Source: Taibaiella sp.
Lineage (GTDB): Bacteria > Bacteroidota > Bacteroidia > Chitinophagales > Chitinophagaceae
DNA length: 64,000 nt
Direction: 5' to 3'
Assembly (NCBI GenBank): GCA_019638495.1
Contig: JAHBTQ010000001.1
Location: 62,001 to 126,000, forward strand
The notes beneath the pieces were generated by a model. It saw nothing but the letters and a program-made list of their open reading frames with translations, made no database searches and had not been told where the DNA came from. Numbering within the stretch: the first letter of the stretch is position 1; every line of letters begins with the position of its first letter. This document shows positions 33,749 to 43,178 of the stretch, one piece after another. A program made the position numbers and the translations under genes.

Positions 33749-35593
33749 ATGTCCGACGCATTAAAACACGAGTGTGGCCTCGCATACATAAGGCTGCTAA
33801 AGCCACTTTCTTACTACCACCAGAAATATGGTACTGCCTTCTTTGGGCTTAATAAGCTGTACCTGCTCATGGAAAAGCAACACAACCGTGGCCAGGACGG
33901 GGCGGGAATAGCTACCGTGAAACTGAATACCGAGCCGGGACACCAGTTCATGCACCGGTTACGTGTGAGCGGCGCACAAGCAATCGCCCAGATTTTCCAG
34001 AACATTAGCCAGGAGGTGGGCGACCTGGAGAAAATGTACCCCGATATTTCCAAACATCCGGGGCTGATGAAGGGCTACATGCGCTTTATGGGCGAGGTGC
34101 TGATGGGGCACCTTCGTTACGGCACACAGGGCAAGAATAATGTAGAGTTCTGCCACCCATTTGTGAAGCCGCACATCAACCCCACCCGCAGCCTTACAAT
34201 GGCCGGCAACTTCAACCTTGTAAATACGGACGAGCTCTTTAATAACCTGGGGCAACACCCCAACAACACCGTGCGGGAAAGCGACCTCGGTGCCATGATA
34301 GAAACCATACACTACTACTTGTGTATGGCCGACGATGCAAACCCGGAATCACTGAACCTGGAGGGCGTGCTGAAGCAGGCAACAACACATTTCGACGGCG
34401 GCTACGTATTCTGCGGACTGGTGGGCAACGGCGACAGCTTTGTAATGCGCGATGCCAACGGCATAAGGCCTTGCTACTACTACCATAGTGATGAGGTAGT
34501 GGTTGCCGCATCTGAACGGGCAGCCATCATGACCGCATTCAACGTTGTGCAGGCAGACATCAAAAAACTGGAACCCGGACATGCAATAATAGTAAGCGCA
34601 AAGGGCGAAGTGAAGAATGCTGAGATCCTGCCTCCACGCGAACTGAAAGCATGTAGCTTCGAACGCATCTACTTTAGCCGGGGCAGCGATCCCGACATAT
34701 ATCGCGAGCGTATGGCGCTCGGCCGCAACCTTGCGGGCAGGGTACTCGAAGCCCTGGACAATGACCTTAAGCACTCGATAGTCTCCTTCATTCCCAATAC
34801 TGCCGAGATTGCCTTCTATGGTCTTATAAAGGGCCTTGAAGACTACCTGAAGGATATCAAGATACAGCGAATACTGGCTCGCCCGGATATGACGGAGGAA
34901 GAGATGAGAGAGCTCATTTACCGCCGTGTACGAATTGAGAAGATAGCCATCAAGGACGTGAAGATGCGCACGTTTATTACCGAGGATGCATCCAGAAACG
35001 AAATGGTACAGCACGTCTATGACATTACCTATGGCACCGTGGAACGAGATGTAGATACCCTCGTGGTCATAGATGACTCAATAGTACGTGGCACAACACT
35101 ACGTGAGAGTATCATAAAAATGCTGGACCGCCTCGGTCCAAAACGTATCGTCATAGTTTCTTCAGCTCCCCAGATAAGGTATCCCGACTGCTATGGCATA
35201 GATATGAGCCGCATGGGCGATTTCATAGCATTCCAGGCGGCCGTAAACCTGCTTATCGATGAAGGTAAGGAAGTGATCCTGTCAGACGTTTATGGGCGCT
35301 GCAAAGCGGCCGAAGCGCAGGGCACGCTTGATAGCGAAAACTTTGTAAAAGCTATCTACGCTCCTTTTACCCCAGACCAGGTGAGTAAGAAAATTGCTAC
35401 TATGCTTCGCCATAAAGATGTGCACGCAGAAGTGGACGTGATTTACCAATCTATTGAGGGATTGCATGATGCCTGTCCGCACAACCCCGGAGATTGGTAT
35501 TTTACCGGCGACTACCCTACTCCGGGCGGTAACCGTGTTGCAAATCGTGCGTTCATGAAGTACATGGAAAAACAGGAAGGCAGGGGTTACTAG
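33749..35593 (+). CDS. purF: Amidophosphoribosyltransferase
   Basis: First committed step of purine synthesis: PRPP and glutamine to phosphoribosylamine. From ATG 33749 (MSDALKHECGLAY) the protein has 614 residues; Cys9 would become the N-terminal nucleophile after removal of a short propeptide. The class II glutaminase region shows QHNRGQDGAGIA and MGHLRYGTQG; the phosphoribosyltransferase part shows the PRPP loop VVIDDSIVRGTTLRES. It is longer than E. coli PurF, with inserts typical of Bacteroidota. An ATG at 33731 lies inside the promoter and was rejected. Confidence 0.93.
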   Translation: MSDALKHECGLAYIRLLKPLSYYHQKYGTAFFGLNKLYLLMEKQHNRGQDGAGIATVKLNTEPGHQFMHRLRVSGAQAIAQIFQNISQEVGDLEKMYPDISKHPGLMKGYMRFMGEVLMGHLRYGTQGKNNVEFCHPFVKPHINPTRSLTMAGNFNLVNTDELFNNLGQHPNNTVRESDLGAMIETIHYYLCMADDANPESLNLEGVLKQATTHFDGGYVFCGLVGNGDSFVMRDANGIRPCYYYHSDEVVVAASERAAIMTAFNVVQADIKKLEPGHAIIVSAKGEVKNAEILPPRELKACSFERIYFSRGSDPDIYRERMALGRNLAGRVLEALDNDLKHSIVSFIPNTAEIAFYGLIKGLEDYLKDIKIQRILARPDMTEEEMRELIYRRVRIEKIAIKDVKMRTFITEDASRNEMVQHVYDITYGTVERDVDTLVVIDDSIVRGTTLRESIIKMLDRLGPKRIVIVSSAPQIRYPDCYGIDMSRMGDFIAFQAAVNLLIDEGKEVILSDVYGRCKAAEAQGTLDSENFVKAIYAPFTPDQVSKKIATMLRHKDVHAEVDVIYQSIEGLHDACPHNPGDWYFTGDYPTPGGNRVANRAFMKYMEKQEGRGY

Positions 35594-35672
35594 CCTGAGT
35601 TATGTGTACTTTATTCATGTGAAAGAAATATTTATTTCTTAATAAATTGCTATAAAAATTCTATCAGAAACA

Positions 35673-35703
35673 TTTGATTTACGTAAAACACTGGCTATAT
35701 TTG
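35673..35703 (+). promoter_or_regulatory. Consensus Bacteroidota promoter
   Basis: TTTG (35673-35676), exactly 19 bases, then TATATTTG (35696-35703). This is a perfect TTTG-N19-TAnnTTTG promoter in front of a small hypothetical gene. Confidence 0.9.
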
Positions 35704-35728
35704 TGAATAAGTTGTTATCGTAAATTAA

Positions 35729-36001
35729 ATGGAACTGGAACAAAAGTATAATGAGATCGTAAACAGACTGAGGCAGGGGATGAAATTCGGACTATTTGAA
35801 AACGGAATGCGCTGTTATTTCCAGGATGGTACTCACATAAGCTACAACGATTTGTGGAAGGCCATAAGGATACACCAGGGAACGGAAGGCGTAGAAAAAA
35901 GGTCCCTTTCACAATTGTGCCCCGACACCTTTGTAGGTACTCACGCTCATAAATACTCACGACACAACTGGAAGAAAACCAGCACTGAAACAAGTAAGTA
36001 A
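35729..36001 (+). CDS. Small hypothetical protein with a consensus promoter (90 aa)
   Basis: Begins MELEQKYNEIVNRLRQGMKF with an N-terminal helix, then strands (FGLFENGMRCYFQDG) and THISYNDLWKAIRI, and a basic C-terminal tail with two His (GTHAHKYSRHNWKK). Soluble, no signal. The strong promoter argues for real expression. I do not recognise a family. It converges on the methyltransferase gene with a five-base gap. Confidence 0.75.
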   Translation: MELEQKYNEIVNRLRQGMKFGLFENGMRCYFQDGTHISYNDLWKAIRIHQGTEGVEKRSLSQLCPDTFVGTHAHKYSRHNWKKTSTETSK

Positions 36002-36006
36002 GTCGA

Positions 36007-36732
36007 CTATTTTTCGGCGACCCCGATGATGTTTTGCGTAAATATCCCTGCGGGACTCCCTGTTTCTATCATCTTCCAGAACTTCAGTCTAAATACGAAG
36101 AATTTCCACAGCACAGACCTCACCAGGCCCTTTATACCTATAGGTACAGGACCGGTGGGATAGCACTTTACGTCGCTGAATCCTGTGTTGAGCATCACCT
36201 GCCTGATTGAGCTACCGGTGTATGCCATCTCATGTGTGTAATCGCCATAAAATATACTGGTATGGAAAAAGCCCTGTCCATTGGGCACCTGCATCAGGAA
36301 CCCACCTCCGGGTTTCAGCACTTTTGCAATGAGCGGAAGTATCTCAAACACTTCATTGCGCGTAAAGTGTTCAATAACGTCTTTCGCAACAACAAAATCG
36401 AACGTCTCGTTTGTGGTAGAAAGAAAGTTGATCAGATCCCCACACCTTAGATTTGAGATACCCATCTGCGTACCCTTATCAATTTGCTCTTGCGAAACAT
36501 CTATGCCCATTGCATTGGTGTAACCGCGTTTCTGCATGAAGTAAACAAAATTGCCATCGCCACAGCCAATATCAAGGATCCTTGCAGACTTGTTTGCCGG
36601 CAAATGCCTGCCATAATAATGTTGAAGTACCGGCGAGTAAGCGTCAATACGTGCCAGCGACATCTCGCCATACAGGCTTTTGTTATGCTTACTTATATAG
36701 CTGTCGTAAATGACCTTCTTAAAATGCTCCAT
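36007..36732 (-). CDS. SAM-dependent methyltransferase (glycan cluster)
   Basis: A 241-residue class I methyltransferase: motif I ILDIGCGDGNF (about residues 52-62), then MGIDVSQEQIDKG and FDFVVAKDVIEHF, and a post-motif segment VLKPGGGFLMQVPNG. This kind often acts on sugars or lipids in surface-polysaccharide clusters. Its ATG overlaps the stop of the upstream glycosyltransferase gene by one base (TAATG), so translation is coupled. Confidence 0.88.
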   Translation of the reverse strand: MEHFKKVIYDSYISKHNKSLYGEMSLARIDAYSPVLQHYYGRHLPANKSARILDIGCGDGNFVYFMQKRGYTNAMGIDVSQEQIDKGTQMGISNLRCGDLINFLSTTNETFDFVVAKDVIEHFTRNEVFEILPLIAKVLKPGGGFLMQVPNGQGFFHTSIFYGDYTHEMAYTGSSIRQVMLNTGFSDVKCYPTGPVPIGIKGLVRSVLWKFFVFRLKFWKMIETGSPAGIFTQNIIGVAEK

Positions 36733-37766
36733 TAGTTTTGTTTTAAAACAGCAAGAATCTGCTGCGCGCGGTTATCCAGAGAATGATCCTTTATTGCACG
36801 CGCGTAGCCTGCAGATCGCACCCTGTCCCTCTCTTCCGGTGAGTCGAGGTATTTACGTGTTTGCGCAATTAGTTCTTCAGCGCCATCAAAGAAAGCAGCC
36901 TCTTTTCCTTCAACAAAATACTGCACCGACTCTACGTTTCGCTCGTGAAGCATGAATCCTGATGCGGCGGGTATATGAAAAGTACGTGAAGTAATAAGAT
37001 CGCCGGAAGATGACCCCACCACCTGTTCAGACAAAATACCCAGGTTTATTGACGAGCATTGTATGGCAAGTGCATATAGATCGCCTACAACCGGGCGCCC
37101 CTGTATCGAACTCTTTATGCTATCATTAGTGGCACGCCACCATTGGTCTCCCCATATCTTTAGCTCCAGGCCGGGAATCGCATTCTTCAGCGCACTTAGC
37201 AACGCTTCCTTCTTCGCAGACCAGGTACCGATAAACGAGGCATCGCAACCGAATATCTTTCGTTCCTCTTCACCAATAGGCAGTGGACGATGAATATCCG
37301 GATCAAAACCATGTGGAATGAAATGGGCATTTGTCACGCCATACTTCGCCTGCATATCAGTAATACCAAATGTCTTTGTTGTGAACACAACATCGTACAT
37401 GGGAATGCATCGCGGTATATTAGCGCCATGGGCAGTCACACTCACATCGGGGTAAAAGAGGGCGAGGCGGCAGCCCCTGGCACGTGCAAAACTCAACGTT
37501 TCCGGTTGAACAAATACCCCCTTGTAAACAAGAAGCACATCTGGTTTGAAGACCTCAACTGTACTCTTTATTGCCTGGTTGAATTCCTGCTCCTGGCGCG
37601 GCCGCAGCAACCGTTCTGCAATTTTGGTGACCTTATTGGTACTCTTCAGGCTCACATAATAGAACTCGTCCAGTATTTCTACAAGACAGCCCGCACGCGA
37701 CAGAGCACGGAAGAGCCCACCGGCATTACTTCCTCGCCATAGCGGGCCTACTGATAATACCCTCAT
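36732..37766 (-). CDS. CgeB-like glycosyltransferase
   Basis: A 344-residue GT-B-type transferase resembling CgeB/GT4-related proteins: N-terminal MRVLSVGPLWRGSNAGG, middle FYPDVSVTAHGANIP and HFIPHGFDPDIHRPLP, then ASFIGTWSAKKEALL, and the donor-site region TSRTFHIPAASGFMLHERN. It would transfer a sugar in surface glycan synthesis. The start overlaps the 3' end of the upstream polymerase gene by 41 bases. Acceptor and donor are unknown. Confidence 0.87.
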   Translation of the reverse strand: MRVLSVGPLWRGSNAGGLFRALSRAGCLVEILDEFYYVSLKSTNKVTKIAERLLRPRQEQEFNQAIKSTVEVFKPDVLLVYKGVFVQPETLSFARARGCRLALFYPDVSVTAHGANIPRCIPMYDVVFTTKTFGITDMQAKYGVTNAHFIPHGFDPDIHRPLPIGEEERKIFGCDASFIGTWSAKKEALLSALKNAIPGLELKIWGDQWWRATNDSIKSSIQGRPVVGDLYALAIQCSSINLGILSEQVVGSSSGDLITSRTFHIPAASGFMLHERNVESVQYFVEGKEAAFFDGAEELIAQTRKYLDSPEERDRVRSAGYARAIKDHSLDNRAQQILAVLKQN

Positions 37767-39162
37767 AGGAGGATGCGATTTTTTTGATAATAAAGAATGT
37801 TATGTACGTCGAAAAGAACGAAACCATCAATTGGAGGTCTGATCCGAACCCGAAAATGGCGAGCTGCATCAAATATCCGCCCCAAAGGACTCCTGTGATA
37901 TTATAGGGAGAGCTATTGAAGTGAGAGGCATTCCAGAACCCACCAACTATAGCTCCAAAGAGAATGCACCCGATCAATACACCCAGCCAACCAAAGTCAA
38001 GGTATAGCTCCCCCGGAATGGTCATGTTAATAGAGTTGTTTGCCCTTCCGGTATAAGAGGAAATAGTAGCAGCTCCTATCTCAAGCGCGAACCACGCCCC
38101 TAGTTCAATACTTGGTTTGTCTGGCCACACAGCGCGGGGAATAAGCGCATAAGCAAGTGGCAGCGAAGCCCGCCCTTTGTAATAACCATTGTCTTCTACA
38201 AGACGTATTACATTGGAAAGCTGAGCAATGTTTGAACTCCTCTCCAGGGCGCCTCCCCGCTGTTCCAGCCGCTCTTGCGCAGAAAGATCCACATAGCCGG
38301 GGCCCGCCTCCTTCTCTTGGGTAAATGCATTAATAAAGTGACTTCGACTTGCAGATAGCGTATTGAACAATACCGAGAAAACGACCATCACCACGAGCAA
38401 AGGCACCACGCGATAGCTAAACACGTACTTTATACTTCCCTTACCGATAAAGAAACCAGCAAAAAGACTAAGAGCAGGCGTCACCAGCTCTGAGCGTAGA
38501 TACGATGTAAGTAGCGCACCCACGGTTTGCAATACGGTTAGCGCAATGGCGTAATTCCTGTATTTTATCGAATTCTCAGCTGCCCACAAACGGGCAAAGA
38601 ACATAATGCCCATAAGGTTCAGCAAAACCAGGATCTTTTGAAAACCACCGGTGATGAATCCAAAGTTGATCATCGTTCCACTGAGGCTGAGTAAAATGAA
38701 GCCCATTACAAACCGAAAAATATTATCAAGCACCTTGGGATTAGTAATCTCGACGTCAATTCGAGGGAAACTGAATTTCCGGGACAAGTCCATACCCAGG
38801 AAAATGAAGGTGTTGCCTACTGCCCACAATGTAGACCCTTCCAGGATTCGGTCGCGTACGATGTAGGAGTAGATATAATATTCCTTAATGCCGTTACTAT
38901 TAACCTTGTTGATGAAGTTAAGGTTGGCAAAAGTAATAAGCGCAATACCTGCTGAAAACACAGTGGTCATATTCACACCGCGTTTCTTACTGCGCATATC
39001 TGCCGCAACACGAAAAAAGCAGTGGACGATCAACACAACGCTCAGGGTAGCACCATCAACAACTGCTGAAAGTGCAATATAAAGGACCAGGAAAGCGATA
39101 TCTAACCCCACAAATTTGCTCTTGGACGTAAAAGAAGCTTCACCACTAGGTGCAGCGGCCAA
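37726..39162 (-). CDS. Wzy-like oligosaccharide repeat-unit polymerase
   Basis: A 478-residue multi-pass inner-membrane protein with about ten to twelve hydrophobic segments and a large polar loop near residues 275-345 (ASRSHFINAF ... ALERSSNIAQL ... YALIPRAVWPDKPS), the pattern of O-antigen/repeat-unit polymerases. The PRxxWPDKP motif is typical of this group. Together with the next two genes it forms a tight minus-strand glycan operon with overlapping ends. No flippase or priming transferase is in the window. Confidence 0.82.
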   Translation of the reverse strand: MAAAPSGEASFTSKSKFVGLDIAFLVLYIALSAVVDGATLSVVLIVHCFFRVAADMRSKKRGVNMTTVFSAGIALITFANLNFINKVNSNGIKEYYIYSYIVRDRILEGSTLWAVGNTFIFLGMDLSRKFSFPRIDVEITNPKVLDNIFRFVMGFILLSLSGTMINFGFITGGFQKILVLLNLMGIMFFARLWAAENSIKYRNYAIALTVLQTVGALLTSYLRSELVTPALSLFAGFFIGKGSIKYVFSYRVVPLLVVMVVFSVLFNTLSASRSHFINAFTQEKEAGPGYVDLSAQERLEQRGGALERSSNIAQLSNVIRLVEDNGYYKGRASLPLAYALIPRAVWPDKPSIELGAWFALEIGAATISSYTGRANNSINMTIPGELYLDFGWLGVLIGCILFGAIVGGFWNASHFNSSPYNITGVLWGGYLMQLAIFGFGSDLQLMVSFFSTYITFFIIKKIASSYEGIISRPAMARK

Positions 39163-39221
39163 AAATACTAATTAACAGGGGCAAGCAGAAACATCTGCAC
39201 ATTTTTCAATCTGTCACAAAC

Positions 39222-42200
39222 TTAATTAAGGCTCCTGAAGTCTACAGGCACCAGCTTACTCACGCCTGGCTCCTGCATGGTAACACCATATATCACGTCT
39301 ACAGCAGCCATCGTTTGCTTGTTGTGCGTAACGATGATGAACTGCGAGTTATCTGAGAACTTCCGGATCATCTGCGTAAACTTACCTACGTTAGCATCAT
39401 CCAGCGGCGCATCCACCTCATCCAGGATACAGAATGGAGCCGGCTTGATGAGGTATATCGCAAACAGGAATGCTGTAGAAGTAAGCGTCTTTTCCCCACC
39501 CGATAGCTGAGTGAGCGTGCTCGGCTTCTTGCCCTTTGGCTGCGCATATATCTCTATGTTGCTGTCGGCCACGTTATCCGGGTCTGTTAGACGCAGGTCG
39601 CAATTGTCCTCTGCGGTGAAAAGCGCCTTAAATACCTGTACAAAGTTCTCTCGCACCATATCAAACGTCTCTCGGAATTTGGTATTCGCAGTATTCTCCA
39701 CCTCTTCAATAGTTGCCAACAGAGACTCCTTGGCGGTGACAAGGTCATTCTTCTGTTCCACTATAAAGTCATTACGAGCCTTCATTTCGGTATATGCCTC
39801 TATCGCAGTCGGGTTCACCTCGCCCATGTTGTCTAGGCGCTTCTTCATACGCTCCGCCTCGGCAGTCAGCTCTTCTATCGATGATGTTCCCGTTCGCGGC
39901 TCTTCCAGTATATCATCCAGCTTCACTTTAAACTCAATAGCAAGGCGTTCGCTCATACCGGCCACCTGCAATTTCATGTTGCCCAGCTTTTCCTTAATGC
40001 TGTTCAGCAGGGTATCTGCTTGCTCCTTCTCTCTGCGCTTACGGTTCAGCTCACTTTCCTGTGCCGTAATATTATTTCGCATTTCGTAGTAGGCTCTATC
40101 TTTTTCATTAAGGTCGCGCTCTTCGCTTTCCTTTTTCGAGAGAAGTTCGTATAGCTCATTATCGCCACTGTTTAGCGTCTTGCCCGTTTCTTCCAGCTGC
40201 GTAGCTACCAGTCCCAGTTGCTCCGTATTACTCGCTATCTGGTTGGTGAGGTCATTCAACTGGTTGGTGCGAAACTGCAACTCCTGCTTCAGGCTGTCCA
40301 GCTTGCTCTGCTGGCGGGCTACGTTCAGGTTGTGGTTGTTATACTGCTGCGTCACCTCGTTGAAGGCTGCTTCCACTGCACGAAATTCCTCCTCTGCGGC
40401 GCGAATAGTGCCTTGCAGGCCCTGCAATTCTGCAGTGATATCTTCAAGTGCATCGCGTGTATCCTGAATGCTCTCGTGGGTCTCGTCCAGTTGCTCCTGC
40501 AGCTCAGCCACACGCTTTTCGCCATTCTGGTTCAGATGTTCAAAGTTCTCTATCCTGTGTCCCAGGTTCACCGTATGGTTTTGCAATGTGTTCACATCGC
40601 GGCGCGCCTGTTCTATCGCCTTGTCATTCAGTTCCTGGTTATAGCCGGTTATCTGCGTCTGCGTGTCGCTAACCAGCTGCTTCAATTCTGCGGTGGTCGC
40701 TGCCAGCTCTTCTATCTCCTTTGCCAGGCGCTCCAGGTTCTTCGCACGGCCTATCTTATTGCCTTCAAACAAACCTACCGAGCCACCACCCAATGTGTAG
40801 CGGCCGCGTACCATCTTACCATTCTTGCTCACCAGCACATTCCCGTTCTTCAGCTCCACGCCAGACATGTCTGCGCTCTCGTCAGTCACGAACACATGGC
40901 CCAGCAAGCGCCTGGCCAGCCCCATGTATTGCTCGTCCACCGTCACCAGGTCCAGCGCAGGTATAGCACCGGACGGCGCCTCTGCTGCAATTGAGTCAGC
41001 TTTATCTATGTGATCCAGGATGAAGAAGTTGGCCTTGCCTTTCTTATTACTATCCAGCAGATGCACAGCCTTCGCTGCCTCCTGCGGATTTGCCACGATA
41101 TAATAATTCAGGTAGTTATCCAGCACGTTTTCCAGTGCCGTGCGGTATTCGTTCTTCACCACGAACACATCACTTAGCAATGGAGCACTGTTATCCCAGT
41201 CCTTGTTTTTCTTCAGGAACTTGATACTGTCCGGGTAGCCTTCCAGGCTCTCCACCAGCGACTTCAGCAGGTCATGCTCATTGCGACGGCTGTCCAGCTT
41301 CCGGTTTTCTTCCACCAGTTTCGCCCGCAGACTTTCCATCTGCTCCTGGCTGGCAAGTATTTTCGCCTTAATCTCTTCGTGCTTATCTACAAGGTCTTGA
41401 AGTTCATCCTGGCGGTGACGCAGTTTATCTTCTGTATCTTCTTTTTCTGTGCGTAGCTGCCCTATCTGCGACGTACGTTGCGCCATCTCGGCCTGCACCT
41501 GGTGCAACCCACGCTGCAGGTTCATTACCGAGGTATCTGCAACAGCCACTTTTTTCTCCGCCTCAAATTGTCCGCGCTGGCGCTGCTGATAGTCAGCACG
41601 CATTTGCTCCAGTGCACGTTTCTTCTCGTCAAATGCCTCGCGTTTCTCGTCCACAGCTGCACGCAGCGAATCCAGCTCACCTTTCACCTTTTCCAGAGCT
41701 GCAGTTTCGTCAGCGATCTGCTGCTGAGAAAATGCTATAGATTCTTCCAGCTTCTTCGATTGGCCACCAGCGCCTGCGAGGAAGTCACGTAGATTCTTCT
41801 CACGCTCTTGAAGATGTTCCAGCTTTTGGGCTGCAAGTTTTTTATCGCTCTCTAATTGGCGCACGCGGTTCACAAGGTCGTTGAAACGCTTCTGCAACCC
41901 ATTCAGTTCCTGTTCCTTCTCTATCAGTTTCACTTTCTGCTGCTCCAGCCCCGCCTCTTCAGTCGCCACCTGCGCCTCTAGCTGCGTACGGCGATCGGTC
42001 TCAGCATCATTCTGCTCGTTCAGGGTCTTGTATTGCTCATTGAAGTGCTCCAAGCTGGCCTTAGCCAGCTCCACACTCACTTCTTTATACTCACCTTTTA
42101 CCTGGAAGTAGCGCTCCGCCTTCTTTGCCTGGCTTTCCAGTGTGCGCAGGTTATTACCTATCTCAAACAGCAGGTCCTCTATTCGGGATATGTCTTGCTC

Positions 42201-42752
42201 CGTTGCGTCCAGCTTTTGCTTGGCTTCCTTTTTTCTAGTCTTATATATAGATATGCCCGCAGCCTGCTCCAGCATGCGGCGACGGCTTCCCTCCTTGTCC
42301 TTAATAATATCATCCACCATGCCCAGCTCAATGATGGCATAGGAGTCATTACTTACACCTGTATCAAGAAACAGGTTGTGAATGTCTTTGAGGCGGCAGG
42401 TCACATCGTTGAGGCGATACTCACTTTCACCATTCTTATAAAACTTACGCGTGATGGTAACGGTTGTAAACTCAGTAGGCAGAAGGTTGCGCGTATTCTC
42501 AAATGTCAGCGATACCTCTGCCATGCCCGATGCACTACGCGTGCGTGAGCCATTGAAGATGAGATCTTCAAGGTTATCTGAGCGCAGCGCCTTTATCTTG
42601 TGCTCTCCTATCACCCAACGGATGGCGTCTACTATATTCGACTTGCCACAACCGTTTGGCCCTACAACCCCTGTGATAGGATTGTCCAGTATGATGTGGG
42701 TCTTATCAGCAAACGACTTGAACCCTTTTATTTCCAGCGACTTTAACTTCAC
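39222..42752 (-). CDS. smc: Chromosome segregation protein SMC
   Basis: A 1176-residue condensin ATPase that organises the chromosome. Walker A GPNGCGKSN (31-39), long coiled coil (about 170-500), hinge (about 510-670, GYPDSIKFLKKN ... GNVLVSKNGKMVRGRYTLGGGSVG), second coiled coil, then signature LSGGEKTLTS and Walker B CILDEVDAPLDDAN near the C-terminus. Full length and undamaged. scpA/scpB are not adjacent. Confidence 0.97.
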   Translation of the reverse strand: MKLKSLEIKGFKSFADKTHIILDNPITGVVGPNGCGKSNIVDAIRWVIGEHKIKALRSDNLEDLIFNGSRTRSASGMAEVSLTFENTRNLLPTEFTTVTITRKFYKNGESEYRLNDVTCRLKDIHNLFLDTGVSNDSYAIIELGMVDDIIKDKEGSRRRMLEQAAGISIYKTRKKEAKQKLDATEQDISRIEDLLFEIGNNLRTLESQAKKAERYFQVKGEYKEVSVELAKASLEHFNEQYKTLNEQNDAETDRRTQLEAQVATEEAGLEQQKVKLIEKEQELNGLQKRFNDLVNRVRQLESDKKLAAQKLEHLQEREKNLRDFLAGAGGQSKKLEESIAFSQQQIADETAALEKVKGELDSLRAAVDEKREAFDEKKRALEQMRADYQQRQRGQFEAEKKVAVADTSVMNLQRGLHQVQAEMAQRTSQIGQLRTEKEDTEDKLRHRQDELQDLVDKHEEIKAKILASQEQMESLRAKLVEENRKLDSRRNEHDLLKSLVESLEGYPDSIKFLKKNKDWDNSAPLLSDVFVVKNEYRTALENVLDNYLNYYIVANPQEAAKAVHLLDSNKKGKANFFILDHIDKADSIAAEAPSGAIPALDLVTVDEQYMGLARRLLGHVFVTDESADMSGVELKNGNVLVSKNGKMVRGRYTLGGGSVGLFEGNKIGRAKNLERLAKEIEELAATTAELKQLVSDTQTQITGYNQELNDKAIEQARRDVNTLQNHTVNLGHRIENFEHLNQNGEKRVAELQEQLDETHESIQDTRDALEDITAELQGLQGTIRAAEEEFRAVEAAFNEVTQQYNNHNLNVARQQSKLDSLKQELQFRTNQLNDLTNQIASNTEQLGLVATQLEETGKTLNSGDNELYELLSKKESEERDLNEKDRAYYEMRNNITAQESELNRKRREKEQADTLLNSIKEKLGNMKLQVAGMSERLAIEFKVKLDDILEEPRTGTSSIEELTAEAERMKKRLDNMGEVNPTAIEAYTEMKARNDFIVEQKNDLVTAKESLLATIEEVENTANTKFRETFDMVRENFVQVFKALFTAEDNCDLRLTDPDNVADSNIEIYAQPKGKKPSTLTQLSGGEKTLTSTAFLFAIYLIKPAPFCILDEVDAPLDDANVGKFTQMIRKFSDNSQFIIVTHNKQTMAAVDVIYGVTMQEPGVSKLVPVDFRSLN

Positions 42753-42776
42753 AACACAAAAAATTTAGGAGGGAAA

Positions 42777-42784
42777 CAAAAGTA
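42777..42784 (-). promoter_or_regulatory. -7 element of smc
   Basis: TACTTTTG on the minus strand, 24 bases before the smc start; a full TAnnTTTG match without a -33 partner. Confidence 0.55.
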
Positions 42785-42905
42785 CACAAATGCATGGACT
42801 GCTAATAGCCGTATTTTATTCATAGATATATTGTGATAATGCAGCTGATTCCAACGGCGTAAACAAAAAACAAAGAAAAATATATCATGATGATATATTC
42901 TGACG

Positions 42906-42938
42906 TTTGGAGATTTCAGAAAAATGTCGCTACATTTG
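42906..42938 (+). promoter_or_regulatory. Promoter of the tRNA-Asp locus
   Basis: TTTG (42906-42909), 21 bases, then TACATTTG (42931-42938). It stands 16 bases before the damaged tRNA-Asp copy and 130 before the intact one. Confidence 0.8.
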
Positions 42939-42954
42939 CACTCCCAACTGAAAA

Positions 42955-43020
42955 GGATTGGTAGTTCAGTCGGTTAGAATGCCGCCCTGTCATCCCGACC
43001 GAAGGTTGGGACGGGTTCGA
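42955..43020 (+). pseudogene. Damaged tRNA-Asp copy A (5' half plus palindrome)
   Basis: The first 38 bases (42955-42992) are identical to the intact tRNA-Asp at 43069, from the acceptor strand through the D-arm to position 37 of the anticodon loop (ctgtca). Then comes the palindrome tcccgaccgaaggttggga (42993-43011) in place of the 3' anticodon stem and variable loop, then gggttcga of the T-arm, then unrelated A/T-rich sequence. The 3' T-stem and acceptor are missing, so it cannot make a tRNA. Confidence 0.9.
42993..43011. repeat. Palindrome inside tRNA-Asp copy A
   Basis: tcccgacc-gaa-ggttggga, eight-base arms with one G-T wobble. It replaces the 3' anticodon-stem strand and variable loop of the tRNA. 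Confidence 0.85.
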
Positions 43021-43042
43021 AAAATTAGTTAGTTCTTAAAAA

Positions 43043-43050
43043 TATATTTG
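43043..43050 (+). promoter_or_regulatory. -7 element just upstream of intact tRNA-Asp
   Basis: TATATTTG, 18 bases before the tRNA. It may allow independent transcription; there is no -33 partner. Confidence 0.45.
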
Positions 43051-43068
43051 ATTACCCATGAACTCTTT

Positions 43069-43142
43069 GGATTGGTAGTTCAGTCGGTTAGAATGCCGCC
43101 CTGTCACGGCGGAGGTCGCGGGTTCGAGTCCCGTCCAGTCCG
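43069..43142 (+). tRNA. tRNA-Asp (GUC)
   Basis: Complete 74-base cloverleaf: acceptor ggattgg/ccagtcc, D-arm, anticodon stem ccgcc/ggcgg with loop ctgtcac and anticodon GTC at 43103-43105, T-arm around ggttcgagtcc, discriminator G. CCA is not encoded. Terminator three bases downstream. Confidence 0.97.
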
Positions 43143-43144
43143 CT

Positions 43145-43172
43145 AAAAACCTTGCATGAATGCAGGGTTTTT
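43145..43172 (+). terminator. Intrinsic terminator after tRNA-Asp
   Basis: aaaaaccttgca-tgaa-tgcagggttttt, a twelve-base stem with one wobble and a continuing T-run. Confidence 0.88.
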
Positions 43173-43178
43173 TGTTTT

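Noticed and set aside
40218..40994. A 258-codon open frame on the plus strand.
   Set aside because: It is antisense to the smc coiled coil; long antisense frames are usual over such biased sequence.
42955..43020. Copy A as a functional tRNA with an intron.
   Set aside because: The T-stem 3' strand and the whole acceptor 3' strand are absent, so removal of the palindrome would still not give a tRNA.
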